Shown: positions 21,601-34,200 of the stretch, one piece after another
How positions within the stretch are numbered: position 1 is the first letter of the stretch
Layout: each line of letters starts with the position of its first letter
Assembly (NCBI GenBank): GCA_934045905.1
Contig: OW203773.1
Coordinates: forward strand, 13,689,246 to 13,753,245
Source of the DNA: Leuctra nigra
Taxonomy: Eukaryota > Arthropoda > Insecta > Plecoptera > Leuctridae
Length of the DNA: 64,000 bases
Direction: 5' to 3'
The notes under the pieces: generated by a model
Seen by the model: only the letters and a program-made list of their open reading frames with translations
What the model was told of the DNA's origin: nothing
Databases searched by the model: none
Program-made: the position numbers and the translations under genes

Positions 21601-24232
21601 ACGCCCTTCATGTGGTCCTGCGCATTTGAAGCAGACTGCCATATTTTGGCAGAAGGTGCTTGAATGTCCAAATCGTTGGCACTTGTAGCATTGGTTGGGG
21701 CCTTGATTTCCTCGATAGCGTTCCACCTTTATACGGCAGTGACAAAGGTGGGTAGTGTCGGTCAACGGGCTTGTGGCTGAGCCTGCCTTCAAGGAGACGA
21801 GGAATAGCGGCATCGGAGTTTTTTATGTGGTGTGTGCTCGTAGCTGTCGAACTGACTCGACCGCGCAGCCTAGTTCTGATAGTTCGGCGGTTATCTCTGT
21901 AACATCGCATATTGTTGGGAGTCCGCGAATAATCAGTTTGATGGGTTTGGTGTCTTTGGTCGGGAACGTGTGGAATTGAACAAGTCTGATTTTTAATAAT
22001 TCGATTAGACTTTTGTAGTCAGGCATTGAATATAGCTGTATGCGGTAGCTGTCCCTCCTAGGTTTAATTTCGAAGGTTCCCTTGCATGACAGCTTTATCG
22101 TGTCAATAAGTGGCTTGTACGACGTAACGCCGTATACGATGATTGGTGGAATGTAAATTTTCTTTACAGTAGTCGGAATGATGGGTTCTGTGATCATGGC
22201 GGAGTGGGCCGACTCGTCTTCTTCTCCAGATAGAACGTCGAATCTATTTTGAAGCGGAAGGGCAGGCGAAGAATGATCCGAGGTCTTAGTTGTTTTGCGC
22301 CTTTTGTTCGGCGCATTTGAAGTGAACCAGCTCGTAGAGGGAGCGTCGTCTTGTCGTAAGTCCATGATGACGTTAGTCTCGTGTCTGATGTCGGAATAAG
22401 TGCAGTCGATGGCGAGGGGCTCGGCTGTAGCCTTCAATTTGCTGCCTCTCGGTAGACTGGAGCCGTCCGCTTGACGCCTCTCTAGAGCCGCACCAGTAGC
22501 ATTTTGATTCTCTAGCATTCTACTTTTATTACTTTGAATTTTGGCGCCTTTTGCGCGCGCTGCTTGTTGTTTTCACAGGAGCGTGGCACCACTGCTTGTG
22601 CTAGTGGGCGCTCGCGGCGCTGGCGCTGATTCTATCTTCACACCCCTTGATGGAATTGGGCTGTTATTCTAGTAGTTAATTGATGGTATAACGGTTAATT
22701 CACATGCTTCAAGAGCAAACTCACTGTGTTTGATGTTCAATAACTGTAGCGAATGATGATCGTAGTTTTTAAACTTGCATCTATGTCGGTTTAGCACTGT
22801 TTTCACTGAAAATAGTAGAGCTTCACATATGCGTGTTGCAACCACGTTCACGAGGACAGCTCGGCCGAGACTGTTGTCAAGATTCATGGATCATAGCTTA
22901 GTTCACACTAGTAAGACACGGTTCGCTCACTTGACCAATGAAAGTGAAGCCTTTCCAGGTACCCAGCAATTTTCGTATCTCGGATGGACTAGCGCTTATA
23001 TCAGCTACCGATAGTAAAAATATGAAGTAATGTGATAATTTACCCATTGAGCCATCGTTGCATTTATATGCTGTGAACGATCTTCTTTTGTTTTATATCA
23101 GCAATTTACAATTAAACTATAAAATAAACTATAAAACTTCTAAATATCGTCAAAAAACAGCTATTGCCAGTAGGCACATCAAGTGCTAACTATGAATTAT
23201 CGGTTGATACATTGTCAGAGATTGGTTATCAAGTAGTTCACTCTACACGCTATTGATGTCGCTCACATCACCCTCGACAGCCAGATTCCCGAATCACAGG
23301 GTCTGAAAAGGCTTCACTGCGGTCAATGTTATCGGTATAGGAGTGAGACAACCGTGTCCACTAATATGAATGTAGTAATGATGTCCATGAATCTTGCTGT
23401 TGTTGTACCTTGACATGGAGGCATACTTCGAGACCTGTGTCTTAGCCGCCAGGGAGTACATTCTCAACGAGCCGCTAGACACGCTACCGGCAGCAAGGAG
23501 GCATATGAGAGTGTGAGTGTTGGTGAACATAACCGACAGTGGCGACCTAGGCAGTGCATAGTTTAGCTTGACCGCACTGCACGCCGCCTGTGAATGTGTT
23601 GGGAGACACATGTGCATGAGAGCAATATCTTTTAGTAGACACGTTACAAGCAGCAAGGCATATGAGAGTGTGAGTGCTGGCAATCATAACCGTCAACATT
23701 AGCGGCGTAGGCAAATCAATGTGAAACAACACAACTATAGTTTATACAACTATGTAAACCAACATTATCAGGATTCATAATAACTTTCCGGCCCTGTTGT
23801 TCTAAAACCACTTCCTTAGTTCCACTTTCTTATAACTTCCACTTTCTTATAAGCAGTGAAGTAAGGGACTTTATTTTAAAACCACCGGGGGAAATGCTTT
23901 GTGAATCTGGGCATAGGGAAAAATCCTGTGTGAATTCGGACCCAGTAGAGGTATTAATTTGCCCGACAACTATATTGTCTCCACACATGACATGTTTGAT
24001 TATGATGGAAATTTTAGAGAATCCCTTACATCAGAAGGTTTTTAAAAGGTAACATGCGAAATAAAACCGCGCACCCCGACTGGAAAGAAAGGGAATATGT
24101 ATCATAAAATATAATAACAACATGTTTCTCTGTCTCTCTTCCAGAATGTACTGGGTCGATGTCGTCACCAAGATACTCTTCTGCTCTCTCTTCGTCTACT
24201 ACATGTACTCCTTCGTGGCGAGCTTCGTCTAG
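15635..24232 (+). CDS. FAR: Fatty acyl-CoA reductase, last four exons only
   Basis: Exons are 15635-15754, 16365-16484, 17836-18093 and 24145-24232 (TAG). All have AG/GT borders and compatible phases (1 in, 2 out). They read VYHLTSSSEIQVSWREII, then WYPGGSMKKSKTLHNICVF followed by a hydrophobic stretch, then the FAR_C domain (KGFEVFEYYANNQWDFKNDH to LPAARRHMRV), then MYWVDVVTKILFCSLFVYYM and a hydrophobic tail. This is the C-terminal 40 percent of an insect FAR, an ER or peroxisomal enzyme that reduces fatty acyl-CoA to fatty alcohol with NADPH. No N-terminal Rossmann exons (TGxTGFLG, YxxxK) were found upstream. Either they lie beyond the window, with the giant gene inside an intron, or this is a 5'-truncated copy. 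The exons carry no stops and look conserved. Confidence 0.85.
16505..17060 (+). repeat. Dispersed repeat in a FAR intron, copy 1
   Basis: Shares blocks with 17,225-17,790: GCGCGAGCGACTTTGCC, ATACGATTGGAGACAAAA, GAATAACCGGCGCCTAA and CAATCAGACTGATCATGTGA. More pieces occur inverted at 53.37-53.45, 59.16-59.46 and 61.63-61.93 kb. No coding sequence. Probably a non-autonomous element of unknown class. Confidence 0.6.
17225..17790 (+). repeat. Dispersed repeat in a FAR intron, copy 2
   Basis: Second copy of the repeat at 16,505-17,060, in the same orientation, ending about 45 bases before the acceptor of the next FAR exon. Two nearby direct copies make this intron prone to recombination. Confidence 0.6.
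18365..21131 (-). pseudogene. LINE ORF2: APE endonuclease and reverse transcriptase, broken
   Basis: Starts at 21131. The endonuclease domain shows AAWNVNGGLKAKLPEL, LLSETFLTP, GDLNAKHRTWNS and LPSDHNPILI. The RT shows KPGKPPRQPTSFRPISLLP, FLDIAKAFDRVWH, GVPQGSCLAPILFN and the FADD catalytic box in ALFADDLAI. A frameshift near 19,455 follows DEQFGF. A TAA at about 18,646-18,644 interrupts LQTL from VLQNKALRMATGAP. The tail then reads on to 18,365. Confidence 0.8.
21094..22518 (-). pseudogene. LINE ORF1 (gag-like, CCHC knuckles) with one stop
   Basis: One frame runs from ATG at 22518 to the stop at 21094, broken only by a TAA at 21825-21823 (RAHTT, stop, KTPMPLFLV). Three zinc knuckles follow: CYKCQRFGHSSTFC, CFKCAGPHEGRNC and CSNCGEAHPASYRRC. 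A Pro/Gln-rich tail comes last. The family binds element RNA. It overlaps ORF2 by 38 bases. Confidence 0.8.
23412..23521 (+). pseudogene. Partial duplicate of a FAR exon with its splice donor
   Basis: Nearly identical to 17993-18102, the 3' part of the third FAR exon here, including EAYFETCVLAAREYILNEPL and the GTGAGT donor. It lies 5.4 kb downstream in the intron. No acceptor or exon start is copied, so it is not a usable alternative exon. A shorter third copy (GCATATGAGAGTGTGAGTG) is at about 23,637-23,682. These are segmental duplications of the exon-intron junction, now separated from the original by the LINE. Confidence 0.85.
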
Positions 24233-25524
24233 CCGTCTCATTGGTCGAGCCAGCGAGGTGAAACACGGCCGAGCCAATTAGGGCTACCCACGTCATGTAT
24301 GGTCAGTTTAGACGATATTTTACTTACAACATCTTCAAGATTAATATGTTTGTCTAAAGTAAATGTATGATCACTTATTTCGGGTTAATATGCAGAGTAA
24401 TAATACCTTAAGGTATTGACCAATAGAAGACTTTAGATTTATACATTCATGATAAAGTATTTTTGCCTACACCTTAAACCAAACATTGTAATTAATTTTT
24501 TACAATTTATCAATTTTTCTTCAAAAACGGTTCATTCAAAATGTGTTTTTCCTACACATAACTAAATTTTTGAATATTCCGGGCTACATTTTTAGATAAC
24601 TAAAATCAATGAAGTCGAACATTGGAGCACACCTCTTCGCCCTTAAAACGAAAAATACGATTTTAAAAATCTATTAATAATCGTATTTTACGATTTGGGG
24701 AACCACCAAAACTCGAAATGTTTGGTGTATTTGTTTGAATTGAATGTAAGAAAATATATTTCCCAAAAGGTCAATTATGTGCAGAGAAACTATTACTTCA
24801 TATTTAAAGGTGACATCTTGACTTAAAATGGGATCTATTGTTATTTCTAAACCTATGACATTAGATTTAATAATTACAACATAGAAATGTTTACCAAAAC
24901 AATTGAACTAATAATAAATGAAACTAGTTGCATAATTAAGTGAGACACTCAGGGTAGTGGTTGTTTTTTTGAGAAGAAATAAGTCAATTTGCTGTTTCTT
25001 GAAATAGAAAGGAAGTGTGAAATAAAATGGAAGTTTAGTATTATAAATAGGAGTTAAAGATATGTATAAAATCGTATCCAAAAATATATTTGATATTGAT
25101 GACGACAGAAGATTGTAATTTTATATAATACTACAATTAATTTTTAATTTGGTAAAGGTTACAAAAATATTGTTCTAATAATAAAAATCGTCCATAGCAA
25201 TTTATTGTTTATGTTATTTTATATGTTACAATTATAATAAAAAATAGTTTGAAAATGTGTTTTATCATTGTTTGTAACCTTTGACAATCCTGAATAAAAA
25301 AATCTAATCCTGTATACATTTAGAACAAGCTGGCTGGTCCGGCGTTGCCCGTGTGAGGTACTTCGTGAGCTTATCAGAGTTAGTGTTACTCATGAATATG
25401 CTACCCATATCGTTGCACCTAATGCAACGTACAGCCGACCCATGTTGTGATAAAAGCCAGTGATAAAACCAGTCTTGCAATCACTCCTACAAATATCTAT
25501 ATTTTAGGTAACTTAGGGCCGGTC
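24233..25524. other. Intergenic sequence downstream of the plus FAR
   Basis: AT-rich. It includes the FAR 3' UTR, whose end is not determined (an AATAAA occurs near 25,020). Positions 25,325-25,350 hold a fragment related, inverted, to the end of the 30.98-31.50 kb element. No supported gene. Confidence 0.5.
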
Positions 25525-26019
25525 TTTGTACCTCTTGCTAAAGTTCGTTCACGATAAGAATTTCACTGACGTTTTAGTCGATCACGTCGTTCATTGGTCA
25601 GTCACTTGAACACTTCCCTGTCAATGGCAAGACTTTTTTCTTTGTATTATTGAAATTGTATAAATTATGTCAAATACACTATTTTTATTATTAGAAAATA
25701 TTAGAAAAATTCAATCAAATTGATTTATTTCCATCTACAGTCGTATTATACATAGTTTTGGATTATTCTATTGATATTTTCATATGTAGGTATACAATTG
25801 TTCATTTGACTACAGTAGTATCAACACGGCCGCCATTACGGCTTGCAATTCTAATCGTGAATGAACTTTAAAGTTAGCTACCGGATGTTCTTGATAGCGT
25901 TAGCAAACGTCTTTCAACTTCTTGATAGTGTTAGCTAAAAGATGAAATCAATGTAAAATTAGGTGCTTGCTAACTTTATCCGTTAGCTAGCTGTCAAGAA
26001 CTTTAGCAAGAGGTACAAA
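25525..26019. mobile_element. Nested foldback elements
   Basis: The outer ends TTTGTACCTCTTGCTAAAG (25,525) and its reverse complement (to 26,019) flank an inner foldback at 25,540-25,869. The inner ends read AAAGTTCGTTCACG and its near reverse complement. The inner family recurs at 51,263-51,593. No coding sequence. Confidence 0.65.
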
Positions 26020-27311
26020 AACCTGCCCTTATTCAACGTCTGTGAATGACTGGTAGTCTTTATAGAGGGTAAGTTTTTTCAGGATAGAGCAGACTATATA
26101 CCTGCCACGAATGCCCACGTCCCGACCAGACCCGCCTCTAAAATGTAAGTTTAGTATCAAAATATATAAAAAAAGTTTTCGCTGTATTTAGAAACGCATC
26201 CGAAGCAATGCTTCCCGACTTTTCGTAGAACTCTGCCATCAGCTTATTCTTGGAAATCGACTCTCAACCGCGCTTTTTCATGACTTGGTGTGACAAAGTT
26301 GAGGGGGTGGTCTGGGGGAGTTTAATAGTCTACGATGGCGCATGTTTCCGAAGGATACCGATGCAAACATTCAAACGAAGGGAGTATCAAATGCCATGTC
26401 ATACGTTTTATGGAAATAGAAGTGAAAATTAGACTGATAGCGACGGATGAGTGATTATGATGATGATAGAGAGAAAATGATGATGAATAGGTGATGATGG
26501 ACGGTGGGAAGGATGCGATCGTGATCTATTATGTAACTTTTAGGTATTAGAGCCACTTGATTAGTTATTGAGAGTGAAATACACATGTGTTTTGGTTCAA
26601 AATTAGGGACAGACAATATTATATTCCAATCTCCTAGAATTATTATTTTTGTAGATAAATACGAAATCCTTGGTAAAGTGTGAAAGATTTTAGAGACACA
26701 CAATACATAACAGTTTTGAAAGAACGAATGGGAAGTGGGAAAGTATGCGGTTGTTAAAATTTTGGGCGTATTTGTATTAAGAAATACAAATATCTCATGG
26801 GCAGGTTTTTTACTTCAAAATGTAAGGAACAAATAAGATTTGCAATGTCAAGAATATAGTTTTATTTGATAAAAGGTATATAGAGGTACTACGTAGGTTT
26901 ACGTACGATAAAGGTACTACGTAGGTAGAGGTAATCTTACGTTTACATTATAATATCTTCGACTCATTTTTAGCCTCGTGTATGACATATTATACTATGC
27001 TTCTATATCAAGTGATTAGTAGAAATCTTAAGGTAATTATTTGTTATTTACACGTAATTTTACAGTGTCTCAATGATAAAAGTAACAATGCCTAGAAAAC
27101 AAACTCAAGCATAACTTTCTATTCTACATTTACATCTTCCCAAATGACCCGTTTTGGTGAAACAATATTGTATCCGTATGGTTATTTTGAAGGCTAGACA
27201 TTCTTGCTGAAAACGGATGTAGGAGACACAAGGGATCGGAATTTGTTTTGATTTATTATAATAGGACCAAACCACGGTAATAATACCGTGTTTGGTGGAT
27301 TTTCACGCCTC
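26020..27311. other. Intergenic sequence between convergent FAR genes
   Basis: No supported gene. Positions about 26,435-26,500 carry a GATGAGTGATTATGATGATGA stretch shared with short repeats at 41.63-41.77 and 58.26-58.39 kb. Short direct repeats of TACTACGTAGGT occur at about 26,888-26,935. Confidence 0.5.
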
Positions 27312-28021
27312 TTAAGACGGCTGGGTAGTGAGTTGACCTTGAAGAGTTTTTTAATCGATTTTAATCAATATCTTTTACCAATGTAATTGTAAACAAAATA
27401 AGGCTGTGTACTACGAGTATTCAGAACAGTTCAATGAAAATAATTCCATGGCTTGTAATGGTTTATTATATTTACTTAGTCCTACTGATGTTTAGTGCCC
27501 GAAAATTAGTAAAATTATGGTACTAAACACCTGTTGGAGAAAATAATGCTAATAACTTATTCCAAACTATAAAATTATTTTCATTGAACTGTTCTGAATA
27601 CTCGTACAAAGCCTTATTTTGTTAACAATTACATTGGTAAAAGATATTGATAAAAATCGTCAGAGCGTTTTTTGAAATTTTGTCTTCCCACTAAATAATT
27701 TTAAAAAATCAGATAGTAACGACCCATTACAGCATAATATACTAAATAATGTCGCAAACCGGAGTTCATTATGACCTCTGGTGCGACCTCAAAGTGTTAA
27801 ATACGATTATTTTAGATATTTTTACTAAAAATATCGTATTTAACACTTTGAGGTCGTACCAGAGGTCATAATGAACTCCAGTGTGCGGCATTATTTAGTC
27901 TATTAGGCGGTAATGGGTCGTTACTATCTGATTTTTTAAAATTATTAAGTGGGAAGACAAAATTTCAAAAAAACGCTCTGACGAACCGTGCGATTCCCGC
28001 TCGCTTCCGTTTGCCTCTTAA
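27312..28021. mobile_element. Composite foldback, families A and B, TTAA at both ends
   Basis: 27,321-27,657 is a family A foldback missing its outer right arm. 27,658-27,983 is family B, with arms CGTCAGAGCGTTTTTTGAAA and reverse complement around a second inverted core (AAATACGATTATTTTAGATA). The whole is bordered by TTAA at 27,312 and 28,018. The sequence suggests B inserted into A and removed part of it. Confidence 0.55.
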
Positions 28022-28201
28022 CGCTGATTTTAAATCGTGACCAGTGTAATCATCTTATACTAGCGTCAACCATCACTTTAAAAACTGTTACTGAGTTGTT
28101 TCTAGTAGGCTGATAGCAACGAAATGAGTCATAAGTATGAGCCCGTGAGGTGACCTAACCTATATATCACCATGGACTATTATTCTAACATCTTCTAAGT
28201 G

Positions 28202-31200
28202 CTAAAGCCAGATCATGAAGAGGGTGACGAGAAGAGCCAAGATGACCGATACCATGACGTCACCGGTGATGCAATAGGTGAGCGAATAGACGACGAACAT
28301 GAGAGCCAGGTAGGCGGCGTCGTTCAAGAGCTTCCACCTGAAACCACAGATTAAACAGTTGATCAAGATAACAACATTAATCACTTGTTGAATGCGCGAA
28401 CATGAGAGCCAGGCAGTTCAACAGCTTCCACCTGAAACCACAGATTAAACAGTTGATCAAGATGAACTACATTAATCACTAGTTGAATGCGCGAACATGA
28501 GAGCCAGGCAGTTCAACAGCTTCCACCTGAAACCACAGATTAAACAGTTGATCAAGATGAACTACATTAATCACTAGTTGAATGCGCGAACATGAGAGCC
28601 AGGTAGTTCAACAGCTTCCACCTGAAACCACAGATTAAACAGTTGATCAAGATGAACAACATTAATTGAGCGAGCGTAGCGAGCGTCACCACGGTACTCT
28701 TATGGCACTTTCTCTGTGTGTTTGTTTGTTTGTTTGTTTGTTTGTTTGTTTTTTTTGTTGTTTTTTTGTGGTCACAGCCCAGGTCAAACCGCTCAAGCAA
28801 TCGATCTGAAATTTTGTACACATACTAACGTAATCTATGCGGTCCCTGGGATCGTTTTTGAATGGGCTCCCGTGATTGGTTCAAATTTTAAAAAAATTAT
28901 CTTTCGATTGGGTGCTTCGATCAATTTGAAATTTAGCAAAAACATTGCAACCAACATTGTACCCAATCATAAAAAGTTTCAGCCAAATCCTCCTATTGGT
29001 TCAAATTTAAAACCATTTTTCATGTGATTTTTGACATTTAAACTAGAACAGATTGACCGATCAACTTGAAACTTCGCGTGGTCATTAGTACCAACATTTT
29101 AGATATTTTTGCCAATTTTCAGTCTAATCTGTCGTTATTTTCAAAAGTTTTGTCATTTTAAGGTCATTTTATTCTATAATCTTGAAAAATGTATACTAAA
29201 TTGTCATCCCTGCCTTCTTTAAGCTTCTGTTCCAAGGCAAGGCCTGTAGAGCAGCCAAGCTATCCACAATGTACAGTAAAATGAAAGCATTTTTGAGCTA
29301 GCGCATAAAATCGGATGCAGTACGAAGGCCAAATCCTCTAATTGGTTTAAGTTTAAATAATGTCTTCTGATTGGTCGACAATAAAAATGTTCACATTAAG
29401 TTCAAATTTTGCATGGTGATCAAGACCAACTTAATATTAAATTTTACATATTGTAAGCCCAATCAGTCAAGTATTAATTGTAATTTTACGAGTTTAGTAT
29501 GGGATGTCACAAGAGATTTCTGGAGAAGGTATGTAGGTAAGACTTCACGACACAATGGATCTGTTATTCATCCAGAGTATTATGGAGATTGAAAAATTGC
29601 AGAGAAAATCGTCTTGTGCCGTGTCGTGCATCGTTACTATGGGGATGTTGCATGTTCTGTGCTCGCTCATCAACGCGTTACACTGAGCGTTTTCCTAGTT
29701 ATGGATGCGCCACTTTTACCTATCCATTATCCTCCTGTGCTACGAGATTGAGTGATGCTTCATAATTGTGTGTTTTATACATTTTGAAGAACTTACAAGT
29801 TCTGTGTTGGGACTGTGTTTTTGCCCAGACTGACCAGACAAACTGTTCAACCAGTCGATCTAAATTATTTTCCACACCCACTAGTGTCATACAAGCAATT
29901 ATTTTTTGAAAAAGATTTTGTGATTTTTTTTAAATTTAATCTTAAACAGTTTGTTCGATTAATTTCAAATTTTGCATGGTCATCGGGACCAACACTTTAT
30001 CTGTTTTTGAATTTTTTTAGACTAATCTATTTTTAACTTCAAAAGAGTTTGACATTTTACGGACATTTTATACGTGTTCGGATTTTTTTTCAAATTTCTT
30101 AATGGAAATTTCAGATATATTATCACAGCTGCTTTGCCGCGTTTCAGCTTTTTCCAATGTAGAGTAGAAACTTTCAAGCTTATCAATAGACCATTTTAAA
30201 TATTATCTTGGTGGCTCTGCTTTCAAAGAAAAATCATATGCAGTATTATTTCCAGACACCTTATAGTCCCTGTTTCACCTATTGTTGAAACAGGGACTAA
30301 GGTGTCTGGAAATCAAACTGCATATGATTTTTCTGTGAAAGCAGAGCCACTGAGATAATATTTAAAATGGTCTATTCGCATGCAATAAGAAGGCTTGCTT
30401 ATCAAACGGAGCGTTTCTCTAGTATAAAAGAAAACTACAAGTGTAAAGGCAAAACTTAAAAAAAATATATTCTTATTGACCGAGCTTGTCCCGTAACCTT
30501 ACCTAGGAGGTATATAAGAACGTTTTCCCAATTCCATTCTGATGGAATCCGGTCACGGCCATAAGGATTAACATTGCACGACAACAAATTCCATCAGAAT
30601 TGGTAATTAAAAAGTTATATAATTACCATCTCAGCTTCCTCCTGGCTTGATGCAGCGTCTTGGGCGTCTCCTTATGAAAGATGTTCCTGAGTCCAAAGAC
30701 ATTCGCCCTGAAGAACGTCTCCCACACCACCGGCGCCATGTCGAACTGGTAGATCTGCTTGTCTGCAGTCGTGAGCGTCTCCGTTAGCCGCTGCGTGGCG
30801 CTAGTGTCGAACTGCCACTCGTTGTGGGTGAAGAACTTGACGTGGTTTTGCGCGCGACTGTACTTCTGCTGGATTGACAGCAGGCTCAAGCTGGGGATGA
30901 GGAAATATTAACAGGTTACAATGCAGGCCTTATGATTGTAATTTAACTCTATGATTATAATATTTATACAATTGTTCTAATTTTCTAAACCTATAAAGTA
31001 GAATGTCTGTCTATGTGTATGTTCTTCATATACTCCTACACTCTTTGACCGATCTCAACCAAAATTGGTATGGAGTTTCTATGGGGTGCTGCGCACATAG
31101 TAGGGTACTTATCCCATTCCACAATCCACCGTAATTGAAAAAAAACACCCCTTATAAAAAATCAAATGCACTGTTCCGCATAGACGAGAGTGAGCGTGCT

Positions 31201-34200
31201 GTTTTGCATGTTTTCAAAAGTGCTGATTCTAGAAATTGCGGCTCAGTCACGTTTCACCATTCACTCGACTCGGGAAGACTGTCACGCGCTCAGATTCCAA
31301 GAATTGCTTTACGTAAACACTATTTCTTTCAGTCATTTGGGTTGCATCTCACAGGCGTAGTATTACATGGATCTCTATGGACAGGGTTGCTGAGACAATC
31401 AATATAGGCAATCCCTCTCACATAGGTGTAATGCGCAGGTTACTTAAATCACATGTATCCCTCCCCACAAGCACGAGCAACGCCGGGCAGGTCAGCTAGT
31501 AAATAAATAACACTTCAACGCCTCCAGTGGCGCGTATACTCACATCATCTTCCTGCCGAGCAGCTTGCAGGCCGTCTCCGCCACATGCGCCGGTATGACG
31601 TGCAGCAGCAGCAGGGCCAGGTCGGTGCGCCACTGCTGCGCGCGCAGCTTGGCACCCGGGTACCAGAACATCACGTCGCATGGGTCTTCGCGAACTAGGC
31701 GAATGGCGGTGTCCACGTATTGACCCCAGGTCAAGGGGTTGGCGAGGCCGGAGCTGCAGTGAAGCACTTGCAGGTCGCGCCGCCTGTGAGGCATTGCATG
31801 GGGTTAGAGGACACTCTTGAGAGGTCAACATTGTGACTTCCCTCACCCCCATACCAAAAACATCAACCTTCAACCATTTAACCTTGGGTCTAAAAGGGTT
31901 ATATTCTTAAAATTTTAATAATATCGATATTTCATTATTTACTTTCTATTCAATGACACACATGTACCATGGACCCACATGATATTAAATATAAAAATTT
32001 GCTCGTGATGGTCGCGTATTTTTTTTATTTTATTATTTTACCTTCTCATGATAGAAATTTATGAAAATTTATCTCAATGTAAATAGTTTGAGCTCATGAT
32101 CTAAATAATGGCACAAAAATGCAAATATTTTACGGTTTGTACTATCGTATATTTTTCGTCATTCTGACGTACCAAAGGCTGTAATTTACTCCGCTGTTGA
32201 TGATTTTATATTTGACTGAAATTATATTGTGTGTGGAATTTAGAAGACTGATATCTACTAATGTTTAGGACAAAACAAAAATTTAAAATACCGTACCTCC
32301 ACGTAAAGAAATGGTAACACATTTGAAAACATTTTTAAAACGCATTTCGTCCAGTTTATCAGTACTCTGCTAAATTTTAAACAAATGATAAGGACTAGTT
32401 TGTCATGGCAACAGCTAATGGCATTCCTTGAATGACCGTTTAAACTTAACTACTGGTTTAAATGACAGTTTAAACTTAACTACTGGTTTAAATGACCGTT
32501 TAAACTTAACTACTCATGGTTTCCGCATAGCATTGACAAACCGGCACTTATTCAAGATGTAGGCCTTGAGTATAGACCCCATGTAGGTGTGTGACCTTGA
32601 CATCTGTTCCCCCTATTGACCCGGGTTCGTACCTCGCTTGTGTCCAGGCCGAGGCCACCATGAGACTGGCCACGTGGTCAGCGGGAACAAAGTCGGCTAC
32701 TTTATCGGCCGAGGCGACGACAACGCGGAAGATACCTCGCGAGGCGCCCGCTATGAACGCGAAGGCGCCGTTGCTGACATTGTCCACCCAGCCGGGGAAG
32801 GGCTGAGACAAGGTGCTTAGAACTGAGGAGAAACAATCATCATCATTCATAAGACCCTGGTGTGATCAAGAACAGTGGGCCGCAGGACTTGTGTTAACCC
32901 TCCATTCACCCCCCCCACTACATTCAAACAACTTTCCCCGTGTTACGGGTCGAGAGGAAGGAGCCTAAACCGACGTAAATGTGGAGAGGGAGGTCGTAGG
33001 GTTAACACAAGTCCTGCGACTGGCTGTACATGCATTGCCATTAGCTCTATAGGATGTATTACTTACAAAGCCCTGAATGCCTTTGCCGATGTTGAAGGCA
33101 AAAATTTTACGTCAAGTCCTTACTTTATAAAGAAATATTATTAGTTCTGTTTGCGATTAGATCATGTATAACCATTACGACAAGATCAAGACAATGACAT
33201 CATACGACTAGATCAGAGGCATATTGAAGTACTGTGTCAGGTTTCCCTGCATTCTGGTAAAATGTAAGACGATCTCAGCCGGACGCGTGAAGAATTTGAC
33301 CTTGGTCTTTATGTAAGAACGATTAACGAGGCGGCGTGCTTTATCAGCAGACATCGACGACAGACTTGCGAATCCCAAACAAAGAATCGTTTGTCATAAT
33401 GGTTAATGCGCATGTATGGAATCCACACAAAACGATCCATTTCTTAGTTTATTAATGCGCCTTACAACTGAAAGAACTGGACAAGTCGAAGAAACTGTTT
33501 CTGAGACATTCAAGATCAAAGTTGTTCCGCCATTTGATTCATATTTGAAAAGCAATATAAATATGTGAATGGCGCTATAAATAAATACACTGCTCTGCAA
33601 CGTACCTATTGACGCTAAGTGCACTTCTAACAGACATCAGTGGATCGTCAGCACGTAGACGACATGAAACGGTCAAGTTGATTTGCCTCGTTCTTGCGTC
33701 CGGCACTCAGTTATGACGTCATTGTAAATAAATCATATTAGAGGGCGCAATGTTGTGTATATCACAGGGATATTGCATACGACATACCTATAGTAGGACG
33801 CACGATGGCTACTGGAATGGCGCCTCTTGAACTCGCCACCAGGTTCTCTGCCAGCAGTTTAGTGAAGGAATACGTGTTGGGATGTTTCCCGATCATTCTA
33901 AAATAAAGCAACATTCCTATGATGGGAAGCGACTTGATTTTGTTGTTGTTGTTGAAGCCACATTTGAATTTATAAAATAAAAATTGCTTATGAACCCTCC
34001 ATTGATAAAAGAATCAATACTTTCCCAAATAAGTACGTTCCGTTTTCTTTTTACAAGCACATTTATTAATAAATACCAACTGCAATGTGAAAAGATTTTC
34101 CTCGAGTGGGACTCGAACCCACGACCTTCCGATATCCAGTCAGATGCTCTACCAGCTGAGCTATCGAGGCAGTTCACAGTGCAGCGGCTGTGTTCCAATA

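Larger units (their letters stand above)
18200..22650 (-). mobile_element. Jockey/R1-like LINE, nearly full length, inactive
   Basis: A two-ORF non-LTR retrotransposon lying antisense in the last intron of the plus-strand FAR. ORF1 has CCHC knuckles. ORF2 has an endonuclease domain then a reverse transcriptase. A GC-rich stretch (22,520-22,650) may be its 5' leader. I could not define exact ends or a target duplication. Confidence 0.85.

Noticed and set aside
28716..29027. 103-codon frame with [19 protein letters not shown]
   Set aside because: Lies inside Helitron-like element b and recurs, broken, in element d. Repeat interior, not a host gene.
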